From JAFASC01 sp036265935 (lineage in GTDB: Bacteria; Pseudomonadota; Alphaproteobacteria; Rhizobiales; Beijerinckiaceae): a stretch of 12,504 bases of DNA. How positions within the stretch are numbered: the first letter of the stretch is position 1; every line of letters starts with the position of its first letter. The stretch covers positions 1 through 12,504 of the forward strand of contig DATAOB010000121.1 in the NCBI GenBank assembly GCA_036265935.1, written 5' to 3'. The notes under the pieces were generated by a model. It worked only from the letters and a program-made list of their open reading frames with translations. It searched no databases and had not been told where the DNA came from. Made by a program: the position numbers and the translations under genes. Positions 1-7,193 of the stretch are shown one piece after another.

Positions 1-351
1 CATCAGTTCAATCCGACTTGGGCGGCTGCGCTCGGCGTCATCTATTTCTCCAATTCGTACGCCTCGTCGGACGATACTGTGAAACTGCCGAACTTCATTC
101 GCTTCGACGCCGCAATCTACGCAAGGATCACCGAGAATTGGAAGGCGCAGCTCAATGTCGAACGCACCATTCGCTTCACGACTTCGTCAACTTTTAAGCC
201 AGGGAGTGCTTCGGAGACGGCGGATTCTGCTCACCGTGCATTGAGTTTCCGGGGAGTGTTACATTACAACACCCCCGTCGCTGGCTGGAAAGCTCAAGCC
301 CGGCCGCGGGTTGCTGATCTGCAGCGGCGGGTATTGGATTGGGCGGTCTGA
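1..351 (+). CDS. TonB-dependent siderophore receptor, C-terminal fragment (5' end outside window; probable frameshift near the end)
   Basis: The frame is open from the first base. The first ~53 residues read like the last strands of an outer-membrane TonB-dependent receptor barrel: a 'GVIYFSNSYAS' strand, the typical 'LPNFIRFDAAIYARI' stretch, then 'NWKAQLNVE'. Family members continue with N-(L/I)-F and end within about 35 residues in an aromatic residue. Here the frame instead runs on through unrelated sequence to a TGA at 349-351. A switch of frame somewhere between about 160 and 215 gives an ending 'ILLTVH' with a stop at 242-244, a few bases before a hairpin. The native C-terminus is therefore probably damaged. 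The role (uptake of ferric siderophore across the outer membrane) follows from the family and from the exbB-exbD-tonB genes downstream. The ligand cannot be told from this fragment. Confidence 0.75.
   Translation, partial: HQFNPTWAAALGVIYFSNSYASSDDTVKLPNFIRFDAAIYARITENWKAQLNVERTIRFTTSSTFKPGSASETADSAHRALSFRGVLHYNTPVAGWKAQARPRVADLQRRVLDWAV
250..277 (+). terminator. Hairpin after the ancestral receptor stop; possible terminator
   Basis: Bases 250-260 pair with 268-277 to make ten base pairs with one bulged A (255) around a 7-base loop. The lower stem is CGGGG/CCCCG and the upper stem GTGTT/AACAC. It lies 5 bases after the TGA at 242-244 reached in the shifted receptor frame. There is no T-run after it, so it may be a Rho-assisted terminator, an mRNA-stabilising hairpin, or an operator for the exbB operon. 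No clear Fur or Irr box was recognised. Confidence 0.4.
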
Positions 352-415
352 GATGGGCGTTGACACGTGATGATCGCAGCTCTGGGGAGAGCGGGGCAGT
401 TGGACAAGCGGATAA

Positions 416-1366
416 ATGAATCGCGTTCCTGACTGTTTGAAGCTGGCAGCGCCAGCCTTGGCAATCCTGCTTGCCTTGACCGCTCCAGCGCTTGCTCAGG
501 AGCAGCCCGGCTCACCGCCTCCTGCGGCCGCGACGAGCGTCCAGACACCTCAGCGGGCGGAGAATGCGACCGCACCTCCGAGCCCGGCAGAAACGCAAGC
601 GCCCGCGCCGGCCGCCATGGAGGCGGCTCCGGACGAGCCGGCCCCGCGCGCCCTCATCCCGAGTTCCGCGGTACCGCGCGACCTCTCGCCTTGGTCGATG
701 TTCCTCTCGGCCGACATCCTGGTGAAGGCCGTCATGATCGGCCTCGCCTTTGCCTCGCTGGTCACGTGGACGATTTTCCTCGCCAAGAGCCTTGAGCTGT
801 TTATCGCGCGCCGCCGCGTGGCGAAGGGACTTCAGGACATCGAACCCGCGGCAAGCTTGTCGCAAGCGCATTCGCTGCTCGATGGCCGCCAATCCGTGCT
901 CGCGGAATTTATCGCCGCAGCGGCGCATGAAATGCAGCTGTCGCGCGGCGTTCTCATGGAATCCTCCGGCGTCAAGGAACGCGCCGCAATGTCGTTCGCC
1001 GACATCACACGCGGCGAAGCGCGGCGCATCCGCCTCGGCATGGGCACGCTCGCAACGATTGGCGCAACGAGCCCGTTCGTCGGCCTGTTCGGCACCGTCT
1101 GGGGCATCATGAACAGCTTCATCGGTATTTCGAAATCGCAGACGACGAACCTTGCCGTCGTCGCGCCGGGCATCGCCGAAGCCTTGCTAGCGACCGCGAT
1201 CGGCCTCGCCGCGGCGATTCCCGCCGTGATCATCTACAATCATTTCTCACGCAAGACGCGCGGCTATCTCGATCTTGTCGGACGCGCGTCCGGCGCGGTA
1301 GCGCGGCTTTTGTCCCGCGATCTCGATCGCGCCAGCCGCGGAATGATCTCGCGCGCCGCGGAGTAG
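416..1366 (+). CDS. exbB: ExbB, proton-channel subunit of the TonB energy-transduction complex
   Basis: This 316-residue protein is the ExbB (MotA/TolQ/ExbB) subunit, which with ExbD uses the proton-motive force to energise TonB in the inner membrane. Residues 1-28 form a signal peptide-like segment ending in ALA-Q. Residues 29-90 are a Pro/Ala-rich periplasmic extension common in alphaproteobacterial ExbB. Membrane helix 1 lies around 98-124, and the conserved C-terminal channel domain around 205-275 includes 'GATSPFVGLFGTVWGIM' and 'PGIAEALLATAIGLAAAIPA', forming helices 2 and 3. The ATG at 416 is chosen because it gives an intact signal segment. The stop is 3 bases before exbD, so the genes are co-transcribed. 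A short reading frame ending in TGA at 417-419 overlaps the start codon (ATGA), but it is not recognisable as a gene. Confidence 0.95.
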   Translation: MNRVPDCLKLAAPALAILLALTAPALAQEQPGSPPPAAATSVQTPQRAENATAPPSPAETQAPAPAAMEAAPDEPAPRALIPSSAVPRDLSPWSMFLSADILVKAVMIGLAFASLVTWTIFLAKSLELFIARRRVAKGLQDIEPAASLSQAHSLLDGRQSVLAEFIAAAAHEMQLSRGVLMESSGVKERAAMSFADITRGEARRIRLGMGTLATIGATSPFVGLFGTVWGIMNSFIGISKSQTTNLAVVAPGIAEALLATAIGLAAAIPAVIIYNHFSRKTRGYLDLVGRASGAVARLLSRDLDRASRGMISRAAE

Positions 1367-1369
1367 GTC

Positions 1370-1822
1370 ATGGCCGGCTCGATCGCCGATCTCGAAAACG
1401 AGGACGAATTCTCCGAAGCGCACGAGATCAACGTGACGCCGTTCATCGACGTCATGCTGGTCTTGCTGATCATCTTCATGGTGGCGGCGCCGCTCTCGAC
1501 CGTCGATCTCCCGGTCGACCTGCCGTCCTCGACCGCAACGCCGCAGAAGAAGCCGGACAAGCCGGTCTACATCACGGTAAAATCCGATCTGTCGGTGGCG
1601 GTCGGCGAGACGCCGGTGAAACGGCGCGATCTCGCCCGCACGCTCGAGTCCCTGCCGGAGGCTGGCAAGAATCACCGGTTGTTCCTGCGCGCCGACCGCG
1701 CCGTGCCCTATGGCGAGCTGATGGCCGTGCTCGAGCTTCTGCGCCAGGGCGGTTTCCTGAAGGTCGCGCTGGTGGCGCTCGAGGGCGTGCCGGATGCCGA
1801 AGGGGCGGGGGGGCAGCCGTGA
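1370..1822 (+). CDS. exbD: ExbD, TonB-system biopolymer transport protein
   Basis: This 150-residue protein is ExbD, the partner of ExbB. A short cytoplasmic N-terminus is followed by the signature 'EINVTPFIDVMLVLLIIFMV' at about 19-38. It contains the single transmembrane helix with the proton-carrying aspartate at D27, equivalent to D25 of E. coli ExbD. The remainder is the periplasmic domain, with 'ITVKSDLSVAVGE' and 'LFLRADRAVPYGELMAVLELLRQGGFLKVALVA' typical of the family. A GGAG at 1359-1362 serves as ribosome site inside the end of exbB. The end overlaps the tonB start by 4 bases (GTGA), implying translational coupling and a fixed ExbB-ExbD-TonB stoichiometry. Confidence 0.96.
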   Translation: MAGSIADLENEDEFSEAHEINVTPFIDVMLVLLIIFMVAAPLSTVDLPVDLPSSTATPQKKPDKPVYITVKSDLSVAVGETPVKRRDLARTLESLPEAGKNHRLFLRADRAVPYGELMAVLELLRQGGFLKVALVALEGVPDAEGAGGQP

Positions 1823-2595
1823 CCGGCCGCCGGACCCTGGCGATCTGGATACCGGCCGCGATAGGTGCACTCGCGCTGCATCTTGGCGGCATCGGTCTCG
1901 TCTACGCCAACCTGCCGAGCGAGGACGCCGACGACCTCGGCGCGCCGGCCTTCGAGGTCGGGCTCGAACTGCTCGCGCCGCGCATCGAGAAGACCGACCT
2001 GCCGCCGGGGCCGGAATCGGACGCCGCCGCCGCCGCCCCGGCGCAGGTTGAGGAGAAGGAGAAGGTTGAGGAGACGACGCTGCCTCAGGAAAAGCCCATG
2101 GAATCGCAAGAGCCCGATCGCGTGGTGGTCGAAACCACCCCGAAAAAGCCGAACGAAGAAGAGCAGCAAGTCGCCGCAATTGAGACCAACACCTCGGCGG
2201 AATCAGCGGCGAGCGAAGCGAGCGCCCCCGCGCCCGTCGAAGGCGCGCGCGACGCGCCCGTGACGGCCGCACCGGTTCAAGGAACGGGTGTAAGCGCCCA
2301 GCGTCTTCGCGTCACGTGGCAGAAAAAGCTGATGGCGCATCTCGAGCGCTTCAAACGCTATCCCTCGAGGACTGCGCCGCGGACGACACGAATAGAGGTT
2401 GGCTTCACGCTCGATCGGTTCGGACACGTGGTGGCGGCCGAGATTCGCCGTGGCTCCGGCGATCCTGCCTTCGATCAAGCGGCGCTTGCAATGCTGCATC
2501 GCGCGGATCCGGTGCCGCCGCCGCCCCCATTGGTCGCCGACGAGGGCCTGAGTTTCACGCTGCCGCTCGTCTATCGCATCAAGGGCAAGAGCTGA
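1819..2595 (+). CDS. tonB: TonB, energy transducer to outer-membrane receptors
   Basis: This 258-residue TonB links the ExbB-ExbD motor to outer-membrane receptors such as the one at the left edge. An N-terminal membrane anchor lies at about 8-30. A long periplasmic linker (about 60-160) is unusually rich in Glu and Ala and not only in Pro/Lys. The C-terminal TonB domain (about 163-253) carries the 'RYPS' motif at 180-183, 'IEVGFTLDRFGHVVAAEIRRGSGDPAFDQAA' in pieces, and a Pro run before the last strand. The GTG start at 1819 overlaps the exbD stop; no better start exists and the anchor begins at once. Its stop is 5 bases from the stop of the opposite-strand methyltransferase remnant, so transcription converges there. 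Confidence 0.94.
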   Translation: MTGRRTLAIWIPAAIGALALHLGGIGLVYANLPSEDADDLGAPAFEVGLELLAPRIEKTDLPPGPESDAAAAAPAQVEEKEKVEETTLPQEKPMESQEPDRVVVETTPKKPNEEEQQVAAIETNTSAESAASEASAPAPVEGARDAPVTAAPVQGTGVSAQRLRVTWQKKLMAHLERFKRYPSRTAPRTTRIEVGFTLDRFGHVVAAEIRRGSGDPAFDQAALAMLHRADPVPPPPPLVADEGLSFTLPLVYRIKGKS

Positions 2596-2600
2596 ACCGC

Positions 2601-3301
2601 TCAGCGTTTGCGGCAGACATAGTGGATTGAGCCGTTGTGCTCGGTCGGCTCGCCGAAACGAAGCGTATGTCCGTCCTCCGCGAGCGCTTCCAGAAATTCG
2701 AACCCGCAGGGTTCGAGCTGCCACACCTGTGCGTCGCGGCTGATGTAATAGAACACGCCTTGCCAACGATGCGCTTCGTCGTTGAACATCGCGTAGTCGG
2801 TGTGCTCGAACCGCAAGCCTCTTCGCGAGACCGCCGGCATATTCCCAATTGCGATTATGCGCGGAGAAAGCGAAGAGCCCACCAGGCGAAAGTAACCCGT
2901 GCACGCGACGGATGAGGTGCACGCGCGCATCATGCGAAAACGCACTGAGGATGTTCCACGGCCGGAAGATGAAATCGAAGCTCTCCGGTTGAAGCTTGCC
3001 GATCTCGCGCATGTCCATGTCGAGGAAGCGCGCCTGCCGATAGCGGGGACGCGCCAAAGCCAGCATCGCCGGGACAGATCGATGCCGAGATAATTCGAGG
3101 CAAGGCCGCGAGGTATCGTGTCGTGCGTCCCGAGCCGACGGCGAGATCGAGCACGCGTTTGCCGGTAAAGGCATCCCTGTAGCGGAGGAGGATCATCGCC
3201 TCAGCCGCGAAGAGAGCCGGATTGCCGTAGCGCCTCGCCACCGCCGGCGCCATGAAGATCGCCGCGTTGCGGTCGGTCGTGTCGAAACGCTCGTGCTTCA
3301 C
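2601..3301 (-). pseudogene. Class I SAM-dependent methyltransferase, broken by frameshifts and a probable internal deletion
   Basis: Read from 3301 (GTG) leftwards, the first frame encodes 'DRNAAIFMAPAVARRYGNP' and the SAM-binding motif 'VLDLAVGSGRT' (about residues 49-59). Homology then jumps frame near 3100-3102 to 'SNYLGIDLS', and again in the G-run 3071-3073 to 'MLALARPRY', 'SFDFIF' and 'HGLLSPGGLFAFSAHNR'. Each jump fits loss of a single base. Around 2800-2860 the reading switches frame once more, to 'FEHTDYAMFNDEAH' and 'YYISRDAQVWQLEPCGFEFLE', and ends at 2601-2603. Family members normally have several dozen linker residues between these two parts, so sequence seems lost there (inference from family knowledge). 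The substrate is unknown. No single frame can give a working enzyme. Clustered sequencing errors could explain the single-base shifts but not the missing linker. Confidence 0.8.
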
Positions 3302-3302
3302 C

Positions 3303-3395
3303 TCAACGTCTTTCCAGCTGGCACCACGGATCGTACCAATGCGGCGTAAGCTCGTCCCAAGAAGCGCCTGGCATCCCGATCTCCGGGTAAAGCGC
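3303..3395 (-). other. Coding remnant of unknown family upstream of the broken methyltransferase
   Basis: The minus strand from about 3395 reads 'ALYPEIGMPGASW' then 'DELTPHWYDPWCQLE', a composition rich in Trp, Tyr and Pro that looks like real protein, before a TGA at 3303-3305. Skipping one base in the A-run complementary to 3312-3315 would carry this frame into 'DVEVKHERFDTT', the start of the methyltransferase remnant. It may be the original N-terminal part of that gene or the tail of a neighbouring lost gene. I do not recognise the family. Confidence 0.3.
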
Positions 3396-3450
3396 GCAAG
3401 TTCGGGGCCGGCGCGATTCCCCCGGACTCCCGGCCATGCGATAAGGGCCG

Positions 3451-4620
3451 ATGGCCTCGATTCACCCGCCGCGATTCGATCCGGGCTTCGGCGTCTACGT
3501 GCATTGGCCGTTCTGCCTATCGAAATGCCCCTATTGCGACTTCAACAGCCATGTCCGGCGCTCGGCCATCGATGAGCCGCGCTTCGTCGAGGCTTTTGCC
3601 GCCGAACTTGCCCACCGGGCCGCGCTGACGCCGGGGCGCACGGTCAAATCGGTGTTTTTCGGCGGCGGCACGCCTTCGCTCATGAATCCGGCGACGGTCG
3701 GGGCCATCCTGCAGGCGATCGGGCGCCATTGGCCGATCGCCCGCGACGCCGAGATCACGCTGGAAGCCAACCCGACCAGCGTCGAATCAGTCCGCTTCCG
3801 AGGGTTCAAGGCGGCCGGCGTCAACCGCGTCTCGCTCGGCATCCAGGCGACGAACGATGCCGACCTGAAGGCGCTCGGCCGCCTGCATACCGCGAGCGAG
3901 GCGATGCAGGCGCTCACGGTCGCGCAGAGCGTCTTCGATCGCGTCTCCTTTGACCTGATCTATGCCCGCCCGGGCCAGTCGCCGCAGGCGTGGCGGCGTG
4001 AGTTGAGCGAAGCGCTGACCCGCGGCACCGAGCACGTCTCGCTTTACCAGCTGACGATCGAGCCCGACACGATTTTCGAGCGCCTGCGTGACACCGGCAA
4101 GCTGAACCTGCCGGATGCGGACACGTCACGCGCGCTCTGGGATACGACGCAGGAAGTGATGAACATGGCCGGCATGCCGGCTTATGAAATCTCAAATCAC
4201 GCCAAGCCGGGCGCCGAGAGCCGGCACAATCTGATCTACTGGCGTTACGGCGAATATATCGGCGTGGGGCCTGGTGCGCATGGCCGCATCTCGACGCGCG
4301 AGGGACGGCGCGCGCAGGCTACGGAAAAGCATCCGGAGATGTGGCTGACCTGTGTCGAGACGGAAGGCCACGGTCTTGTCGAGGACGAGCTTTTGACGAC
4401 GGAAGAGCAGGGTGACGAATTCCTGCTGATGGGCTTGCGCCTCAGCGAGGGGATCGAGCCGGCGCGATTCCAGGAGCTGACCGGAAAACCGCTCGCGACG
4501 TCGCGCATCAGCGAGCTCATCGATGACGGCCTCGTCGAATATACGAGCGAGGGGCGAATTCGGGTCAGCGTCGAGGGCTTCCCGGTGCTCGATTCGGTGG
4601 TTGCCGACCTCGCGGCGTGA
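3451..4620 (+). CDS. hemW: HemW, radical SAM haem chaperone
   Basis: This 389-residue protein belongs to the HemN/HemW radical-SAM group. The [4Fe-4S] cluster motif CxxxCxxC is at C22, C26 and C29 inside 'VYVHWPFCLSKCPYCDFNSH', and 'GGGTPSL' lies at 71-77. The motif 'HNLIYW' at 259-264 is the HNxxYW signature that separates HemW (haem binding and delivery) from the oxygen-independent coproporphyrinogen oxidase HemN. The C-terminal HemN_C-type domain covers roughly 290-389. The start ATG at 3451 is preceded by AAGGG at 3443-3447. It is transcribed away from the methyltransferase remnant. In many Hyphomicrobiales hemW follows rdgB; that neighbour is not present here, and broken DNA is found instead. 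It is not expected to be catalytic in haem synthesis but to insert haem into respiratory enzymes. Confidence 0.93.
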   Translation: MASIHPPRFDPGFGVYVHWPFCLSKCPYCDFNSHVRRSAIDEPRFVEAFAAELAHRAALTPGRTVKSVFFGGGTPSLMNPATVGAILQAIGRHWPIARDAEITLEANPTSVESVRFRGFKAAGVNRVSLGIQATNDADLKALGRLHTASEAMQALTVAQSVFDRVSFDLIYARPGQSPQAWRRELSEALTRGTEHVSLYQLTIEPDTIFERLRDTGKLNLPDADTSRALWDTTQEVMNMAGMPAYEISNHAKPGAESRHNLIYWRYGEYIGVGPGAHGRISTREGRRAQATEKHPEMWLTCVETEGHGLVEDELLTTEEQGDEFLLMGLRLSEGIEPARFQELTGKPLATSRISELIDDGLVEYTSEGRIRVSVEGFPVLDSVVADLAA

Positions 4621-4659
4621 GGCTTAGATCAGCCTGCTTTGCAACAGCGCAGGTGACCC

Positions 4660-5232
4660 ATGGCCGATCGACCGCTTTCCTTCGTCACGATGCTCGGCAG
4701 CCTACGCGAAGGCTCGCTCAACCGCGTAGTCGCCAAGGCGCTGCCGGCGCTGGCGCCGCAAGGCGTGAAGATCGGCGCATTGGCATCGCTGGGCGATCTG
4801 CCGCTCTACAATGCGGATATACAGGCCGAAGGTTTTCCGCCGCCCGTGCGGCAAATGGGCGACGCGATCAAGCAGGCCGACGGCGTGATCATCGTCACGC
4901 CCGAGTACAATTACTCGGTTCCGGGTCTACTGAAGAACGCGATCGACTGGATTTCACGCCTGCCCGACACGCCATTTGCCGGCAAGCCGGTCGACATCAT
5001 GAGCGCCTCGCCGAGCATTTTGGGCGGCGCTCGCGCGCATTATCATCTGCGTCAAAGCATGGTCTTCGTCGATGCGCTGGTGATGAACAAGCCGGAGATT
5101 ATCATCACGTTCGCGTCACAAAAACTCGATGTCGAGAGCGGTAAGATCAGCGACGATGCCACGCGTGATATTGTGACGAAGAATCTCGAGGCTTTTGCTG
5201 CCTTCGTGCGGAAACACGGGAGTGCAGCTTAA
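4660..5232 (+). CDS. NADPH-dependent FMN reductase / quinone reductase (ChrR/ArsH-type flavodoxin fold)
   Basis: This 190-residue protein has the NADPH-dependent FMN reductase fold. The phosphate-binding loop 'GSLREGSLNR' is at 13-22, 'LPLYNADI' around 47-54, and the family hallmark 'PEYNYSVPG' followed by 'LKNAIDW' at 81-98. Relatives (ChrR, YieF, azoreductase-like enzymes) bind FMN and reduce quinones, chromate or other oxidants with NAD(P)H; the natural acceptor cannot be told from sequence. The length is normal for the family. It starts 39 bases after hemW, with a weak ribosome site (CAGGTGA), so it may be co-transcribed with hemW. A hairpin follows 22 bases after its stop. Confidence 0.87.
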   Translation: MADRPLSFVTMLGSLREGSLNRVVAKALPALAPQGVKIGALASLGDLPLYNADIQAEGFPPPVRQMGDAIKQADGVIIVTPEYNYSVPGLLKNAIDWISRLPDTPFAGKPVDIMSASPSILGGARAHYHLRQSMVFVDALVMNKPEIIITFASQKLDVESGKISDDATRDIVTKNLEAFAAFVRKHGSAA

Positions 5233-5254
5233 GGGCTAATCGCATAGCAGCATC

Positions 5255-5272
5255 CCTTCTGCGAGCAGAAGG
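5255..5272 (+). terminator. Hairpin after the FMN reductase gene; likely terminator without T-run
   Basis: CCTTCTG at 5255-5261 and CAGAAGG at 5266-5272 form a perfect 7-bp stem with a CGAG tetraloop, 22 bases after the stop codon. There is no following T-tract, so termination would be weak or Rho-assisted. It separates the hemW unit from the dehydratase gene. Confidence 0.45.
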
Positions 5273-5340
5273 CCCGCATTGATTTCGCGCGTCCCCGGGG
5301 GCACTCTGCGGCCAAACCAGCCCCAACGAACGAGGAAACG

Positions 5341-7170
5341 ATGGCAGGCAACAGCGCCGGAGCGAGCACCAATGGCACCGGGGGAGCCAAGCGGAAGCTG
5401 CGCTCGAAAGCGTGGTTCGACAATCCGGCTAATCCGGGCATGACCGCGATCTATCTCGAGCGCTACTTGAACTACGGCCTAACCCGACAGGAGCTGCAAT
5501 CAGGCAAGCCGATCATCGGCATCGCCCAGACCGGCTCCGATCTCTCGCCCTGCAACCGCCACCATCTGGAACTCGCCAAGCGCGTGCGCGAGGGCATCCG
5601 TGCTGCTGGCGGCATTGCCTTCGAGTTCCCCGTCCACCCAATCCAGGAGACCGGCAAGCGCCCGACGGCGGCGCTCGACCGCAACCTCGCCTATCTCGGT
5701 CTGGTCGAGATTCTCTATGGCTACCCGCTCGACGGCGTGGTGCTCACGACGGGCTGCGACAAGACCACGCCGGCCTGCATCATGGCGGCGGCGACCGTGA
5801 ACATCCCGGCAATCGTGCTGTCGGGCGGGCCGATGCTGAACGGCTGGTGGAAAGGCGAGCGCTGCGGCTCCGGCATGTCAGCCTGGAGGGCGCGCGAAGA
5901 TCTAGCGGCGGGCAAGATCGACCAGGAAGAATTCATCGAGATCGTCGCCTCGTCCGCGCCATCGGTCGGCCATTGCAACACGATGGGCACCGCCTCGACC
6001 ATGAACGCGATTGCCGAGGCGCTCGGGATGTCGCTCACCGGTTGCTCGGCAATTCCCGCGCCTTATCGCGAGCGCGGCCAGATTGCCTACGAGACCGGCA
6101 AGCGCGCGGTCGAAATTGTGTGGGAAGACCTGAAGCCCTCCGACATTTTGACCCGCGAAGCCTTCGAGAACGCGATTGTCGTCAATTCGGCGATCGGCGG
6201 CTCGACCAATGCGCCGATCCACATCAACGCGATCGCGCGGCATATCGGCGTGAACGTGACGATCGACGACTGGGAGACGCTCGGCCATCGCGTGCCGCTG
6301 CTCGTCAACATGCAGCCTGCCGGCAAATATTTGGGCGAAGAATTCCATCGCGCCGGCGGCGTGCCCGCGGTGATCAACGAACTCATGAAAGGCAAGCTCA
6401 TCCGCGAAGGCGCGATGACTGTCACCAGCAGGACCATGGGCGAGAATTGCCGCGGCCGCGAGGTTGAGGACAACGATGTCATCTATCCCTTCGGCAAGCC
6501 GATGCGGGCGGACGCCGGCTTCGTCGTGCTCAAGGGCAATCTCTTCGACAACGCGGTGATGAAGCTCTCGGTGATCAGCGAGGAGTTTCGCAAGCGCTAT
6601 CTTAGCGATCCGAAGGACCCCGATGCATTCGAGGGTCGTGCCATCGTGTTCGACGGGCCGGAGGATTACCACCACCGCATCGACGATCCGTCATTGAACA
6701 TCGACGAGCATTGCATGCTGTTCGTCCGCGGCACCGGGCCTATCGGCTATCCCGGCGGCGCCGAGGTCGTGAACATGCAGCCGCCGGCGGCGCTGATCAA
6801 AAAGGGCGTGCATTCGCTGCCCTGCATCGGCGACGGCAGGCAGTCGGGCACGTCGGCGTCGCCGTCGATCCTCAACGCGTCGCCGGAAGCGGCGGCGGGA
6901 GGCGGACTGGCGATCCTGAGAACGGGCGATCGCGTGCGCATCGATCTCAACAAACGCACGGCGAATATCCTGATCTCCGACGCGGAACTTGCCCAGCGCC
7001 GCGCCGATCTACAGCAGCATGGCGGCTATCACTATCCGAAAAGCCAGACGCCGTGGCAGGAAATCCAGCGCTCGATGGTGGCACAGTTCGACGAGGGCAT
7101 GGTGCTGAAACCTGCAGTGCAGTACCAGCGCGTCGCTGAGACGATGGGCGTGCCGCGCGATAATCACTGA
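5341..7170 (+). CDS. IlvD/Edd family dehydratase, xylonate dehydratase (XylD)-like
   Basis: This 609-residue enzyme belongs to the iron-sulfur dehydratase family (IlvD, Edd, XylD, AraC). These enzymes dehydrate sugar acids or dihydroxy-acids to 2-keto-3-deoxy products. The three expected cluster cysteines are present: C71 ('SPCNR'), C139 ('TGCDKTTP') and C212 ('GHCNTMGT'). The C-terminal domain carries 'GPIGYPG', 'NMQPP' and 'DGRQSGT'. The wording of the N-terminal half ('WFDNP', 'GIAQTGSD', 'FPVHPI', 'RPTAALDRN') and the terminal 'NH' resemble Caulobacter XylD far more than IlvD or L-arabinonate dehydratase, so a C5/C6 sugar acid is the likely substrate. GAGGAAACG just before the ATG is a good ribosome site. 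The xylose-pathway neighbours xylB and xylC are absent, so xylonate itself is unproven. Confidence 0.9.
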   Translation: MAGNSAGASTNGTGGAKRKLRSKAWFDNPANPGMTAIYLERYLNYGLTRQELQSGKPIIGIAQTGSDLSPCNRHHLELAKRVREGIRAAGGIAFEFPVHPIQETGKRPTAALDRNLAYLGLVEILYGYPLDGVVLTTGCDKTTPACIMAAATVNIPAIVLSGGPMLNGWWKGERCGSGMSAWRAREDLAAGKIDQEEFIEIVASSAPSVGHCNTMGTASTMNAIAEALGMSLTGCSAIPAPYRERGQIAYETGKRAVEIVWEDLKPSDILTREAFENAIVVNSAIGGSTNAPIHINAIARHIGVNVTIDDWETLGHRVPLLVNMQPAGKYLGEEFHRAGGVPAVINELMKGKLIREGAMTVTSRTMGENCRGREVEDNDVIYPFGKPMRADAGFVVLKGNLFDNAVMKLSVISEEFRKRYLSDPKDPDAFEGRAIVFDGPEDYHHRIDDPSLNIDEHCMLFVRGTGPIGYPGGAEVVNMQPPAALIKKGVHSLPCIGDGRQSGTSASPSILNASPEAAAGGGLAILRTGDRVRIDLNKRTANILISDAELAQRRADLQQHGGYHYPKSQTPWQEIQRSMVAQFDEGMVLKPAVQYQRVAETMGVPRDNH

Positions 7171-7193
7171 CCCGCGGCATGCACGCACCACAT

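Noticed and set aside
360..395. TTGACA at 360-365 as a -35 box for exbB
   Set aside because: No -10-like hexamer at a suitable distance; probably chance.
1247..2272. Long minus-strand open frames opposite exbD and tonB
   Set aside because: Arg-rich shadow translations of GC-rich genes without any family character.
5847..6675. Long alternative frames inside the dehydratase gene on both strands
   Set aside because: The dehydratase is unmistakable; these are shadow frames caused by high GC content.
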